Origin: a virus
DNA length: 36,291 bases
IMG/VR virus record: IMGVR_UViG_3300032087_005412
Location: 1-36,291 of that record
Strand: one strand, 5' to 3'
In this document: piece after piece, positions 8,678-18,015 of the stretch
Numbering within the stretch: position 1 is the first letter of the stretch
Layout of the letters: the number at the start of each line of letters is the position of its first letter
Notes under the pieces: generated by a model
The model's database searches: none
What the model was told of the DNA's origin: nothing
The model's input: the letters and a program-made list of their open reading frames with translations, nothing else
Translations under genes and position numbers: made by a program

Positions 8678-8706
8678 AGTATAGCACACCTTTTAAGAAA
8701 TGTCAA
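8678..8706 (-). promoter_or_regulatory. Strong sigma70-type promoter, TTGACA-17-TATACT
   Basis: On the minus strand the -35 TTGACA (8706-8701) and -10 TATACT (8683-8678) are 17 bases apart, with transcription expected near 8671. The -35 overlaps the TGA of the upstream glycine-rich adhesin gene. The same hexamers and spacing precede gp32. Confidence 0.8.
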
Positions 8707-10022
8707 CTGTAAGATCCTTTAATGTCTCCGTTGTTTTGTAGCAATTGAAAAGTTCCACCAGTAACACTTACAGATTTTCCGGCAGCACCACCAGCACCAC
8801 CATTGCCACCATTGCCACCATTATTCCCATTACTACCCATCTCACCACCATTACCGCCATTGCTACCAGCACTTCCATCACACCCGGATGGTGAACCGTC
8901 AGTTACTGAATCATTAAAGGAAAGGGTTCTAGTAATACTTGAAGAATTTTTCTGGGTAAATGTAATATAATTTGCATCTGTGGGTTCGCTAGGACCATTA
9001 GCACTCGTATTAAGAGTATTGACCACTGATGCCTGATTTGGATCAAAAACCGTAGTTTGACTTGATGAAATTGTTAAAGTGTTAACAAATCCATCACCGC
9101 TCTGTCGGAAGCCCTCCACATTTTGTGGACCATCTATTGTCAGAGTACTGGATACAGCATATGCAATATTTGCATTACTAATTTTACATGCTCTTAATTT
9201 CATGAGAATGTTCTTAAACCCACTACCAATATAAAGAGCATCTAAAAAGGAATTAATATTATTACTAGTGGTTGCATCAATTACAACTGAAGTTGTTGAG
9301 GAATTTATCTGAGCAGCAGTATCATAAACAACCCTAGGAATATACAGACTCGTCAATCCAACCTTATCATATTCTCCATTTGCGGTATATTTTACTTGTC
9401 TGGTAAAATCATTTGGAGTTGCATCCGCACCATCTGCACCTTCTGCTCCAAGTTGTCTATCAGACAAATAATCAACTATATCTGATGAATCATAACCAGC
9501 GCCATCACCACCATTACCACCATTACCACCTAACCCACCGATAAAATCTCTAAAAGTTTGTATTTTTGAATTATTGGCAGTTAGTGATGATATAACTTTT
9601 TCATTGGAAGCTGTGGCATTAATACCATCTGCTCCTTTTAACCCTGCACCGCCTCCACCACCTCCACCATAAATGTGTCCAGTGCTTTCGTTAATGATAC
9701 GCACATTGCCACTTTCCACCAAAAAAGCATCGCCACCATCAGTTGCATCAGAAGTATTAAATACACTACCCAATCCTTTTGCACCATATATTTTTCCATA
9801 ATTGATAATTGTGATTGCTGAACCACATCCAGTGGGTATTTTGAATGCAGGTGTTGTGTATGAAGTTGATCCAATGACAACATTAGATTCTATAATTATT
9901 TTTTTTGAAATGGGACTTTGGAATTCTGATGTTGTTAAAAATGTTTCTAAATTAAAGTTTTCTTGATTTGTTGATATTGTATAGATTTTTTCTCCGTAAC
10001 TTAGTATTTCTGCAAATAACAT
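8703..10022 (-). CDS. Polyglycine-rich receptor-binding adhesin (gp38-like)
   Basis: This 439-aa protein probably sits at a fibre tip and contacts the host surface. Residues 119-130 (YGGGGGGGAGLKG region), 162-176 (GGLGGNGGNGGDG) and 380-415 (SNGGNGG, NGGNGGNGGAGG) are glycine-rich motifs. The phrases IINYGKIYGAKG (72-83) and IINESTGHIYGG (109-120) introduce the first block. This layout resembles the gp38 adhesins of T2/S16-type phages, whose motifs form a sandwich of polyglycine-II helices with host-determining loops between them. The similarity is of design, not a proven homology. One base separates the start from the stop of the collagen-like gene upstream, so they are co-transcribed. Residues 180-380 show no recognised domain. 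Confidence 0.75.
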   Translation of the reverse strand: MLFAEILSYGEKIYTISTNQENFNLETFLTTSEFQSPISKKIIIESNVVIGSTSYTTPAFKIPTGCGSAITIINYGKIYGAKGLGSVFNTSDATDGGDAFLVESGNVRIINESTGHIYGGGGGGGAGLKGADGINATASNEKVISSLTANNSKIQTFRDFIGGLGGNGGNGGDGAGYDSSDIVDYLSDRQLGAEGADGADATPNDFTRQVKYTANGEYDKVGLTSLYIPRVVYDTAAQINSSTTSVVIDATTSNNINSFLDALYIGSGFKNILMKLRACKISNANIAYAVSSTLTIDGPQNVEGFRQSGDGFVNTLTISSSQTTVFDPNQASVVNTLNTSANGPSEPTDANYITFTQKNSSSITRTLSFNDSVTDGSPSGCDGSAGSNGGNGGEMGSNGNNGGNGGNGGAGGAAGKSVSVTGGTFQLLQNNGDIKGSYS

Positions 10023-10023
10023 T

Positions 10024-12810
10024 TTATGCCAATCCCACTCCTGTAACTACATAAGTATCAGAAGCAACACAAAGAATAGTGGCAACGCCATAACCAGACA
10101 ATGTTCTATTTCCAGTTAGAATTGTTCCTGCAGATCTTAAAACAACTGAATTTCCTTGTATAATACTAATAGAATTGCTACCACTATTATAAACTACAAC
10201 ATTTTGTCCTGGAGAAAAATTTGTACCTGAAGGCGATGGGGTTACACTAACATCGTTAGTAGTTGATATACATTTTCCAAAATCAGTTGGTTGTATATCA
10301 TATGCAGCACTTTTAGCACTAAGAGGTATTTCTTGATCTCCTTTTAGTCCTTGAAGACCTTGAGTACCTTGAAAATTACTTAGTGCACCCTGAAGACCTT
10401 GAGTACCTTGATGACTTAATCCTTGTAAACCTTGAGCACCTTGAGCACCTTGATTACCTTGATTACCTTGAAGACCTTGATTACCTTGAAGACCTTGAAG
10501 ACCTTGATTACCTTGAGTACCTTGAAAATTACTTAGCGATCCTTGAAGTCCCTGAAGACCTTGAGCACCTTGAATACCTTGAATGCCTTGATAACCTTTA
10601 ATTGATGTTAAAACAGCACCTATTGCCCAATTATCTTCTTGATTTTCAGCGTTTTCTTGTATAAATCTTAAATATACTCCACTAAAATCTCTTAATGAAT
10701 CTGAAACTGGTACCTTGTATATTCTCCATTTTCCTGCAACATCTTGAATTTTAAACCTTGCCAATGTGAGTATCCCATTATTAAACTCTGTTTCATCCGG
10801 ATTTCTTGTTATTAAAGATTGGTTTGTAGGTGTTCCATTCTGAGCTGGATCCCATATGTACCTAGTATACCAAGTATTATTATCTTCACTATACTCCAAT
10901 CGCAATTTTTCATAAGTTTCGTCATCGACAGTATTTCCCCAAGTGCCAGTCTTTCCTGAAGATATAGCAACATAAAAATAATCAACATATCTAAGATAAT
11001 ATCTTTTTTTTGCTCTTATAATTCTTGTCGAAGAACCACTAGCATTAAATAAAAATATCTTAGATCCCGCTAAAATTCCTACATCATCCGCACCGTCAAT
11101 AGTTGACAAATTATAAGTGGAATTATTGATAGTAACATTATTAGACTCAACTATACTTGTTTGAGAAAGACTAAAATCACCAGGAAGATCTGGATCAAAA
11201 AGTGCAAGTGCTATTGTAGATGCATTTAATGTTCCTTGTAAACCTTGAAGACCTTGATTACCTTGAAGACCTTGATTACCTTGAAGACCTTGATTACCTT
11301 GAGTACCTTGATTGCTCAATCCTTGTAAACCTTGATTACCTTGAAGACCTTGATTACCTTGAAGACCTTGAGTACCTTGGGTGCCTTGATTACTTAATCC
11401 TTGTAAACCTTGATTACCTTGAAGACCTTGATTACCTTGAAGACCTTGAGTACCTTGATCACCTTCAACACCTTGAAGACCTTGAAGACCTTGAGTACCT
11501 TGATTACTTAATCCTTGTAATCCTTGAAGTCCTTGAGTACCTTGATTACCTTGAAGTCCTTGAAGACCTTGGGTGCCTTGATTACTTAATCCTTGTAAAC
11601 CTTGATTACCTTGAAGACCTTGATTACCTTGATTACCTTGAAGACCTTGATTACCTTGAAGACCTTGAATACCCTGAGATCCAAGATTTGAAAAAACGTG
11701 CCAAGTTGAATTATCAGGATTTTCACCAAATTCACTCTCATAGATAATGTCTAAAATTGTATTTCCAATATCAACTATCAAATTTTCTTCATAAAGTTCT
11801 ATTTTAGAACTATTTCTAGCAATTGTTAAATTATTTGCTCCCCAATCTCCACCGTCTGCAATTCTTACAATTGCACCATTAGATGGAGAAGCTGGTAAAG
11901 TTAGTGTAAATGAACCATCAGTAGTGTCTGCAATAATCTGGTCACCGTCAACCATAGTATAGTTTTCTTTCTTTCTTGTCCAAGAAAAAGGTTGTCCGGA
12001 TAAACCTTGCACACCTTGATTACCTTGAAGACCTTGAGAACCTTGAAGACCTTGAGACCCTTGAATCCCTTGAAGTCCTTGAACACCTTGATTACCTGTT
12101 CTTGAAAAATTTATAGCACATTCTTCACCATTACTTGGAAGTTCTCCAGCAACTGGAGAAACACTGAGAACAGACCATCCATTTTCATCCGTAATTGATC
12201 CATTAATCGCAAAGATTGCATATGTAGAATCGTCCGATGCAGATCCTTGAATTACAACATGCCCACGAATATTTGAAGACGTTGAATCATCCCAAGTAGC
12301 AATAAATGCTGAAATATCTGTTCCCTCAACAGTATCATCAGATATTGATAATTTTGTTATGCTGGTAAATGTGCCATTATCAAATTCAAACTTTCCAGAT
12401 GTTGGATCACTAGTGCCATCATTAACTGCGGATGAAAAATCAAAATATAAACCACCTTTCTTACCATCAGATCCATCACTTCCAACACCATCAAGTCCTC
12501 TTGCACCCTGAAGACCTTGAGCACCTTGAGTACCTTGAGCACCTTGAGTACCTTGAGGACCTCTAACGGTAATATCATCCTCCGCTACCTCAACAGGTGC
12601 CCAATATCGTTTTCCTATATAACCATCTACTGCAGTAAGAACATAAGTTTGTCCGTCTGTTGGTCTTGGATTTGCACCAGTAGAACCAACACCAACCTTA
12701 GGATCTCCAAGATCAGGTTCTGCCTGCTCTAGTCCAAGAAAATCATACCTATCAGCAGTAATTTCCGTTTGACCAAATCTTTTTTTTCTTCCCGAATTAT
12801 ATTGTGCCAT
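10024..12810 (-). CDS. Collagen-like tail fibre protein (928 aa)
   Basis: A mosaic fibre with four collagen-like G-X-Y segments at residues about 84-120, 237-272, 378-528 and 740-824, separated by beta-rich non-repeat domains. In the repeats Y is nearly always Gln ([13 protein letters not shown]), with GLSNQG or SLSNFQG interruptions. Phage collagen-like segments form rigid trimeric stalks without hydroxyproline. The last 100 residues (AAYDIQPTDFGKCIS, then SPGQNVVVYN) form a terminal globular domain common in phage fibres. The N-terminus is short and starts MAQYNSGRKKRFGQTEI. It lies between a 112-aa structural gene (nine-base gap) and the adhesin, suggesting a stalk and tip assembled from consecutive genes. 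Confidence 0.85.
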   Translation of the reverse strand: MAQYNSGRKKRFGQTEITADRYDFLGLEQAEPDLGDPKVGVGSTGANPRPTDGQTYVLTAVDGYIGKRYWAPVEVAEDDITVRGPQGTQGAQGTQGAQGLQGARGLDGVGSDGSDGKKGGLYFDFSSAVNDGTSDPTSGKFEFDNGTFTSITKLSISDDTVEGTDISAFIATWDDSTSSNIRGHVVIQGSASDDSTYAIFAINGSITDENGWSVLSVSPVAGELPSNGEECAINFSRTGNQGVQGLQGIQGSQGLQGSQGLQGNQGVQGLSGQPFSWTRKKENYTMVDGDQIIADTTDGSFTLTLPASPSNGAIVRIADGGDWGANNLTIARNSSKIELYEENLIVDIGNTILDIIYESEFGENPDNSTWHVFSNLGSQGIQGLQGNQGLQGNQGNQGLQGNQGLQGLSNQGTQGLQGLQGNQGTQGLQGLQGLSNQGTQGLQGLQGVEGDQGTQGLQGNQGLQGNQGLQGLSNQGTQGTQGLQGNQGLQGNQGLQGLSNQGTQGNQGLQGNQGLQGNQGLQGLQGTLNASTIALALFDPDLPGDFSLSQTSIVESNNVTINNSTYNLSTIDGADDVGILAGSKIFLFNASGSSTRIIRAKKRYYLRYVDYFYVAISSGKTGTWGNTVDDETYEKLRLEYSEDNNTWYTRYIWDPAQNGTPTNQSLITRNPDETEFNNGILTLARFKIQDVAGKWRIYKVPVSDSLRDFSGVYLRFIQENAENQEDNWAIGAVLTSIKGYQGIQGIQGAQGLQGLQGSLSNFQGTQGNQGLQGLQGNQGLQGNQGNQGAQGAQGLQGLSHQGTQGLQGALSNFQGTQGLQGLKGDQEIPLSAKSAAYDIQPTDFGKCISTTNDVSVTPSPSGTNFSPGQNVVVYNSGSNSISIIQGNSVVLRSAGTILTGNRTLSGYGVATILCVASDTYVVTGVGLA
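10332..10600 (-). repeat. Collagen-like repeat DNA, C-terminal segment
   Basis: Nine-base units on the theme GGT CTT CAA are repeated here, with Gln always CAA and one SLSNFQG interruption. It matches repeat DNA in the 1309-aa gene almost word for word. Confidence 0.9.
11228..11679 (-). repeat. Collagen-like repeat DNA, central segment
   Basis: The longest repeat block of the 928-aa gene, about 150 codons, with higher-order units made of several GLQGNQ triplets ending in GLSNQG. The near-identity of the units suggests recent expansion or recombination. Confidence 0.92.
12006..12098 (-). repeat. Collagen-like repeat DNA, short segment
   Basis: About 31 codons of GXQ triplets ([16 protein letters not shown] type), flanked by non-repeat domains. 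A further short block encoding GTQGAQG lies at about 12495-12562 near the N-terminus. Confidence 0.88.
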
Positions 12811-12819
12811 ATATGATTA

Positions 12820-13158
12820 TCACTGCTTAGCGGTTTCGAGAATACTTAATACTATATTTAATTTATCATTTTCGCTAGACTTTATTTTAAATGCATCATT
12901 AGTTTCTAAAACCAATCTTCCATCACCAACTACACTAAACGAATCATTAGGTGGTATAGAAATACTATTTGCTATTGAAACATCACCAGCAGTTCTAGAA
13001 TGATAAGCACTTACGGATACAATACCAGTTGAAGTATTTGTTACTTGACTCAAAACAACAATGGTCGCAACTCCAGTAGGACAAGTGTAAATACCAACAT
13101 TTTCTGTAGTCAATTCATGTCTTATCGTTTTAAATCGATTAAGGGGTATCTGTGCCAT
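12820..13158 (-). CDS. Small virion structural protein (112 aa)
   Basis: The protein starts MAQIPLNRFKTIRHELTTEN and is mostly beta-strand by composition (VATIVVLSQVTN, GIVSVSAYHS). The phrase SIPPNDSFSVVGDGRLVLET resembles small proteins attached to tails or fibres in T4-like cyanophages. There is no signal peptide or repeat. It lies between the two collagen-like genes, one base after the stop of the 1309-aa gene, and shares the IP..R opening with other fibre proteins here (MPLNKLDNF, MAQIPLNRF). It is probably a collar or connector for fibre attachment; that role is inferred from position. Confidence 0.7.
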   Translation of the reverse strand: MAQIPLNRFKTIRHELTTENVGIYTCPTGVATIVVLSQVTNTSTGIVSVSAYHSRTAGDVSIANSISIPPNDSFSVVGDGRLVLETNDAFKIKSSENDKLNIVLSILETAKQ

Positions 13159-13159
13159 C

Positions 13160-16100
13160 TTATCCTAATGCTATGATTAAGGGTGTTACTGTATTTAACA
13201 GACTTTGATTGAATGCTCTTCCGGAAATTGTTCCTGTTAACTGATTAATTGTCACATCAGGACCAATTTTAAAATCTCCTGATTGATTAGTTCCAGTAAA
13301 TATAATTATACCTCCATTCTGCCTTACAAATTCATTATCTAAAATTGCAACACCACCAAGACCAGGTCTTGCAGAATTTATATCTGTTCCACTACCTACC
13401 CATTCCAAAGAAATGGTAGTTGCAAGTTGCAAACTTGCTCTACTAAAGTAAACTGTGCTTCCAGCACTCACAGTATTATTTAGATTCTGTTGCAAAACAA
13501 TTGTAGTTTTTCCATCACTCGTTGGTTTTGTTGCACTTTCCAATCCATAATAAATTGGATATAATACAACATCAAATGTTAAATTAGAACCACCATTATG
13601 AACAATTGAATTGTTTGTTGGCACACTTTCATATTGTGATCCCGTATTAACAACATCGATTGAAGTTATTTCACCATCAGAATTTACATTGACAGATACT
13701 TCTGCAGTAATTCCATTTGGACCAGTTGGATCTTCAATCGTTATAAGTGGTGGATTTGTAGAATCATATCCAGAACCACCATTAGTAACTTCTATTTTTT
13801 GAACTTCGTAGTATAACTTATCAAAATATATTGCTTGACCATCATATGGTCTTATGTTTCCAACACCAGAAACTTCAATAGTATCTGGATTATCTCCATC
13901 AACATCAACCTCAGAAACAACTTCTCCAGTATACCGATAAATTGATCTTGAAGTTTGGTCACCGATACCGTCAGAAACAAGTGCTTTGTTGCCAAAAGAA
14001 CAGTTGGAGTTTGTAATGTCACATTGTCCACCACCCGAAGTCCAGTGTCCAATGTCATTGCAAATGGTAAATATGGAGACTAACTGAGCATATGCCCCAT
14101 TAGTAATTGAAACTCCAACACCATTTTGATTGTATTGAGTATAAGAGTCAACTGACATTGATCCAGTAATACCAGTATCTTCTTGGTCTCCAGGTTCTGC
14201 ATGGAAACCATCAACTTTCATTCCAATACTCTTACCAATAAAATTGGTGCAGTTTCTTACATAAGGTCCCTGAGTGATTGTACCAACACCTGCAGAATAT
14301 GTATCTCCACCAATTTTAGTTCCTGAAAAATTATTACTTGATTGACCATCATAATCTGAAGGAACTGTAGTTGTAATACCTGGATCACTTTCAGTTCCTA
14401 AAGGATTTGTACCATATTGAATAATACTAGTAACAATTCCAATACATGTATTAACCGCAGACAATACATTTGCACAAGGACTATCATCATAATCATTATG
14501 TATTGATAAATCTTTAATTTGTGTTATTTCAGTTGAGTAAAGATTCAAATTATTTACAGTAGTGGTATCAGATCCAGTAGATTGCCATGATTGATTATTA
14601 ATACATGAATTTGCAATTCCTACCGCATACTTCATTGCATCAATTGTTCCATCCTTTAAAGTGTAGTTTTCACCATCATCTTGTCCAGTAATATACAATA
14701 AAGTTGATCCATCATAGTATGATTTTCCGAGTGTAACACACTTAGAATTTCCTCCTCTCGTAATATCAAAGCAAACTGCCTTAAATGCATTTCTAATATC
14801 AGCAACTCTCAAATCAATACCAGAACTATCAAGTGTAAATGCTGGATTTTTGTAATCGGTGCTGGTTAGGTATCCAACTGCTTGTTTAGAAATAAAATCA
14901 AGATTTGTGCGAATCATTCTTGCACCATCAAAGAAGCGATCGGAAGAAACTCCGGCTAAAGGTTGGAATGCAATGACTGATGCACCATTCGTAGAATCTG
15001 ATCCGATAAAACTTAAATCAGTAACATGACATCCATTGTTGACATGGAATAAATCAGATCCTGTATTTTGTGGGGTTACAATACAATTTCTAAGTTCAGT
15101 TCCTTCTACAGCAACTTTTTCTTTAATGATAATTGGATTATTTTCTACATAAACACCTGGGAATACTTTTACAGTATCACCAGTACTTGCAATTCCTGCA
15201 GCATTTTTGATTGTTCTCTTTGGATGATTTTCACTCAATCCAGTGTTTGTGTCATCTCCAGTCTGAGAAACAAATATAGTTTTTCCGACTGGTTTATATG
15301 AAGTGACTGTAACTCTTCCCTTTCCTCCAACAGGATCAAGATCAATACCAATACCAGGAACTATTTGAGTAACAATTCCAACAAGATTTACACCATCACC
15401 ATAATATGAATCTGCAGTTGCAATACCACTAACAGTTAGAGTAACATTATTACCATCAACTGTTGCAATTGCAGATGTACCAACTCCAAGACTACCCGAT
15501 GAAGGTACGAATACTAATTTTTCTGAGGCAACATTTATCGAACTTATCCCTAATGTGGCATCTGTGCTTATAATTGTAGATAAACCAACATATATTAATT
15601 CATTAAGTTGATTGTTATCATCAATGAATATATCTGCACCAGCACCTTTAATTCCCTGAAGACCTTGAGTACCTTGAAGACCTTGAGTACCTTGAAGACC
15701 TTGAGTACCTTGAAGACCTTGATTACCTTGAAGACCTTGATTACCTTGGGTGCCTTGATTACTTAATCCTTGAACACCTTGAGAACCTTGAAGACCCTGA
15801 TTACCTTGATTACCTTGAAGACCTTGAGTACCTTGAGAGCCTTGAATACCTTGAGTGCCTTGAATACCTTGAGTGCCTTGAATACCTTGAGAACCTTGAA
15901 TACCTTGAGAACCTTGAGAACCTTGAGTACCTTGAAAATTACTTAGTGCACCCTGAAGACCTTGATTACCTTGAGTACCTTGAAAATTACTTAGTGCACC
16001 CTGAAGACCTTGAGAACCTTGAAGACCTTGAGAACCTTGAATACCTTGAAGACCTTGAAGACCTTGAGTACCTTGATCACCTTCAACACCTTGAAGTCCT

Positions 16101-17089
16101 TGAAGACCTTGAGTACCTTGAAAACCTTGAAGACCTTGAGTACCTTGAAGACCTTGAAGACCTTGAGTACCTTGAAGACCTTGGTTACCTTGAAGACCTT
16201 GATTGCCTTGATTGCCTTGAAGACCTTGATTGCCTTGGTTACCTTGAAGACCTTGATTACCTTGAGTACCTTGAAAATTACTTAGTGCACCCTGAAGACC
16301 CTGATTACCTTGATTACCTTGAAGACCCTGATTACCTTGAGTTCCTTGATTACCTTGAGTTCCTTGATTACCTTGCGTTCCTTGATTACCTTGATTGCCT
16401 TGTAATCCTTGAGTACCTTGTAATCCTTGAGTACCTTGTAATCCTTGATTGCCTTGTAATCCTTGAGTGCCTTGAAAATTACTTAGTGCACCCTGAAGAC
16501 CTTGATTACCTTGAAGACCTTGAAGACCTTGATTACCTTGAAGTCCTTGAAGACCTTGAGTACCTTGATTACTTAATCCTTGTAATCCTTGAAGTCCTTG
16601 AGTACCTTGAAGACCTTGAGTACCTTGAGTACCTTGATTACTTAATCCTTGTAAACCTTGAAGACCTTGGTTGCCCTGAAGTCCTTGAGCACCTTGAGTA
16701 CCTTGAATACCTTGAGTACCTTGAAGACCTTGATTGCCTTGAACACCTTGAGTGCCTTGAAAATTACTTAGTGCACCCTGTGTTCCTTGAAAATCACTCA
16801 GCGGACCCTGAACACCTTGAGCACCTTGAGATCCAACACCTTGAAGACCTTGAAGACCTTGAGTACCTTGAGTACCTTGAAAATTACTTAGTGCACCCTG
16901 AACACCTTGAATACCAGTACCAGTACCAGTACCAGATCCAGTACCAGATCCAGTACCAAACTTTTGTCCCGTTTCTCCAATAATTGCATCACCAAAAACT
17001 TCAATACCACCATAAAATACAGTCTTTTTATTAAAGTAGGATTTCTTCCCAATTATATTAGAATTTTTAGGATCAGGTATTTCTGCCAT
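13160..17089 (-). CDS. Collagen-like stalk fused to parallel beta-helix domain (1309 aa)
   Basis: Residues 1-44 are an anchor ([20 protein letters not shown]), followed by a GTGSGTG linker at 45-59. About 420 residues of near-continuous collagen-like GXQ repeats (59-482) are broken by recurring GALSNFQG and GLSNQG. The rest is beta-rich. From about residue 600 ([19 protein letters not shown], then [25 protein letters not shown]) it has the DUF1565/pectate-lyase-like beta-helix signature often found in tailspikes that bind or cut polysaccharide. No catalytic residues can be assigned. It shares the design of the 928-aa protein and lies directly after the spike gene. I infer a long fibre with a carbohydrate-binding head. 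Confidence 0.85.
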   Translation of the reverse strand: MAEIPDPKNSNIIGKKSYFNKKTVFYGGIEVFGDAIIGETGQKFGTGSGTGSGTGTGTGIQGVQGALSNFQGTQGTQGLQGLQGVGSQGAQGVQGPLSDFQGTQGALSNFQGTQGVQGNQGLQGTQGIQGTQGAQGLQGNQGLQGLQGLSNQGTQGTQGLQGTQGLQGLQGLSNQGTQGLQGLQGNQGLQGLQGNQGLQGALSNFQGTQGLQGNQGLQGTQGLQGTQGLQGNQGNQGTQGNQGTQGNQGTQGNQGLQGNQGNQGLQGALSNFQGTQGNQGLQGNQGNQGLQGNQGNQGLQGNQGLQGTQGLQGLQGTQGLQGFQGTQGLQGLQGVEGDQGTQGLQGLQGIQGSQGLQGSQGLQGALSNFQGTQGNQGLQGALSNFQGTQGSQGSQGIQGSQGIQGTQGIQGTQGIQGSQGTQGLQGNQGNQGLQGSQGVQGLSNQGTQGNQGLQGNQGLQGTQGLQGTQGLQGTQGLQGIKGAGADIFIDDNNQLNELIYVGLSTIISTDATLGISSINVASEKLVFVPSSGSLGVGTSAIATVDGNNVTLTVSGIATADSYYGDGVNLVGIVTQIVPGIGIDLDPVGGKGRVTVTSYKPVGKTIFVSQTGDDTNTGLSENHPKRTIKNAAGIASTGDTVKVFPGVYVENNPIIIKEKVAVEGTELRNCIVTPQNTGSDLFHVNNGCHVTDLSFIGSDSTNGASVIAFQPLAGVSSDRFFDGARMIRTNLDFISKQAVGYLTSTDYKNPAFTLDSSGIDLRVADIRNAFKAVCFDITRGGNSKCVTLGKSYYDGSTLLYITGQDDGENYTLKDGTIDAMKYAVGIANSCINNQSWQSTGSDTTTVNNLNLYSTEITQIKDLSIHNDYDDSPCANVLSAVNTCIGIVTSIIQYGTNPLGTESDPGITTTVPSDYDGQSSNNFSGTKIGGDTYSAGVGTITQGPYVRNCTNFIGKSIGMKVDGFHAEPGDQEDTGITGSMSVDSYTQYNQNGVGVSITNGAYAQLVSIFTICNDIGHWTSGGGQCDITNSNCSFGNKALVSDGIGDQTSRSIYRYTGEVVSEVDVDGDNPDTIEVSGVGNIRPYDGQAIYFDKLYYEVQKIEVTNGGSGYDSTNPPLITIEDPTGPNGITAEVSVNVNSDGEITSIDVVNTGSQYESVPTNNSIVHNGGSNLTFDVVLYPIYYGLESATKPTSDGKTTIVLQQNLNNTVSAGSTVYFSRASLQLATTISLEWVGSGTDINSARPGLGGVAILDNEFVRQNGGIIIFTGTNQSGDFKIGPDVTINQLTGTISGRAFNQSLLNTVTPLIIALG
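15645..16916 (-). repeat. Long collagen-like GXQ repeat array
   Basis: About 1.27 kb of nine-base GGT-NNN-CAA units with embedded longer units. The phrase encoding [11 protein letters not shown] recurs several times almost unchanged. The complementary strand is open as an LED/LEYL-rich frame, which is an artefact of the repeat. Confidence 0.93.
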
Positions 17090-17090
17090 A

Positions 17091-18014
17091 TCAAGACAAC
17101 TCCAATGTATCGTTTAATATATCATTAACTGATCTTTCTTTTCCACCATCTATAAATGTATCATCATCAATATCAAGACCTTCATTTGCTAATTTAGAAA
17201 TTTCTCCCACTTCATTGTCAATAGATTCTCCAAAACTTCCATAACCAGGATTTTCGCCAACATCTGTTATAATATTTCCTGAAGATACTGCTGCTGTTAC
17301 AGGATCTTGCATTGCATGAATTGCAACATCTGCAACTTTGTCAATTGGTAGATTTTTTGTAAGATTGTTTGTAGCAAGATTTGCTGCACCCTGAACAATA
17401 CCACCAATTCCACCGCTTGCGGCACCACTAAAAGCACCCATAGCAATATCACTCGCTGTTCCCAAAACATTGGGTAATCCAAGAGGTATCATACCCATTG
17501 AAGATAAAAAATCAAATCCAACAAAACTTCCTTCAAAAACCTGAGGTCCAAATTTCTTTTTATCCGGAATCAAATTTCCCAAGAGACCCTTTGCATCACA
17601 ACGAGTCGCCTTCAACAAAACTCTTTGCTTTGCATTTAGATTTATATTTCTTCCCGCTTTAATATCAACATCTTCATCTGCCTCAATTACAATATTTTTT
17701 CCTTTGATTTTTACGGCACCATTCCTCATTGCAGTAATTGTAACATCACCACTCATTCCAGTAATTATAACATCAACACCTTCCGATGAATCTTTATTTC
17801 CTCCAACAATTTCAATATCTCTATCATTATAAACACTAAATCTTCCACCTTCACTTAATCCGACTACACATTGATTATTTTCTTCAGTTACACCATAAAC
17901 ATCATAAACATCAGATCCATTTGCCCCCATTTGAGGGTTATTGGTGTCAAATCTAACCTTACTCCCTAGCGATAAGATATCTCTTCCTTCCCAATTGTAT
18001 TTTGACTTTCCCAT
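17091..18014 (-). CDS. Baseplate spike / gp5 C-terminal-like beta-helix protein (307 aa)
   Basis: Residues about 85-145 run in short alternating repeats (VDVIITGMSGDVTITAMRN, GAVKIKGKNIVIEADEDVDI, KAGRNINLNAKQRVLL). This is the triple-stranded beta-helix pattern of the T4 gp5 needle and VgrG spikes. In T4 the helix is the C-terminal part of gp5; here it is a separate gene placed one base after the gp5-like gene. Residues 1-80 (DILSLGSKVRFDTNN, VVGLSEGGRFSVYND) look like an OB-type or beta cap. The last 130 residues are Gly/Ala-rich and helical (GAFSGAASGGIGGIVQGAAN) with no known fold. Likely role: membrane-piercing needle below gp5. Confidence 0.72.
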   Translation of the reverse strand: MGKSKYNWEGRDILSLGSKVRFDTNNPQMGANGSDVYDVYGVTEENNQCVVGLSEGGRFSVYNDRDIEIVGGNKDSSEGVDVIITGMSGDVTITAMRNGAVKIKGKNIVIEADEDVDIKAGRNINLNAKQRVLLKATRCDAKGLLGNLIPDKKKFGPQVFEGSFVGFDFLSSMGMIPLGLPNVLGTASDIAMGAFSGAASGGIGGIVQGAANLATNNLTKNLPIDKVADVAIHAMQDPVTAAVSSGNIITDVGENPGYGSFGESIDNEVGEISKLANEGLDIDDDTFIDGGKERSVNDILNDTLELS

Positions 18015-18015
18015 T

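Noticed and set aside
11220-11747. Plus-strand ORF of 175 aa (and a similar one at 10383-10601)
   Set aside because: Same antisense artefact of the collagen repeats in the 928-aa gene.
15645-16916. CRISPR-like repetitive pattern
   Set aside because: Repeats are in frame, contiguous and coding, with no constant-length unique spacers; the same holds for 1-252.
15946-16983. Plus-strand ORF of 345 aa rich in LED and LEYL
   Set aside because: It is the complement of the collagen-like GXQ array; stop-free only because of the nine-base repeat. No ribosome site and no domain.
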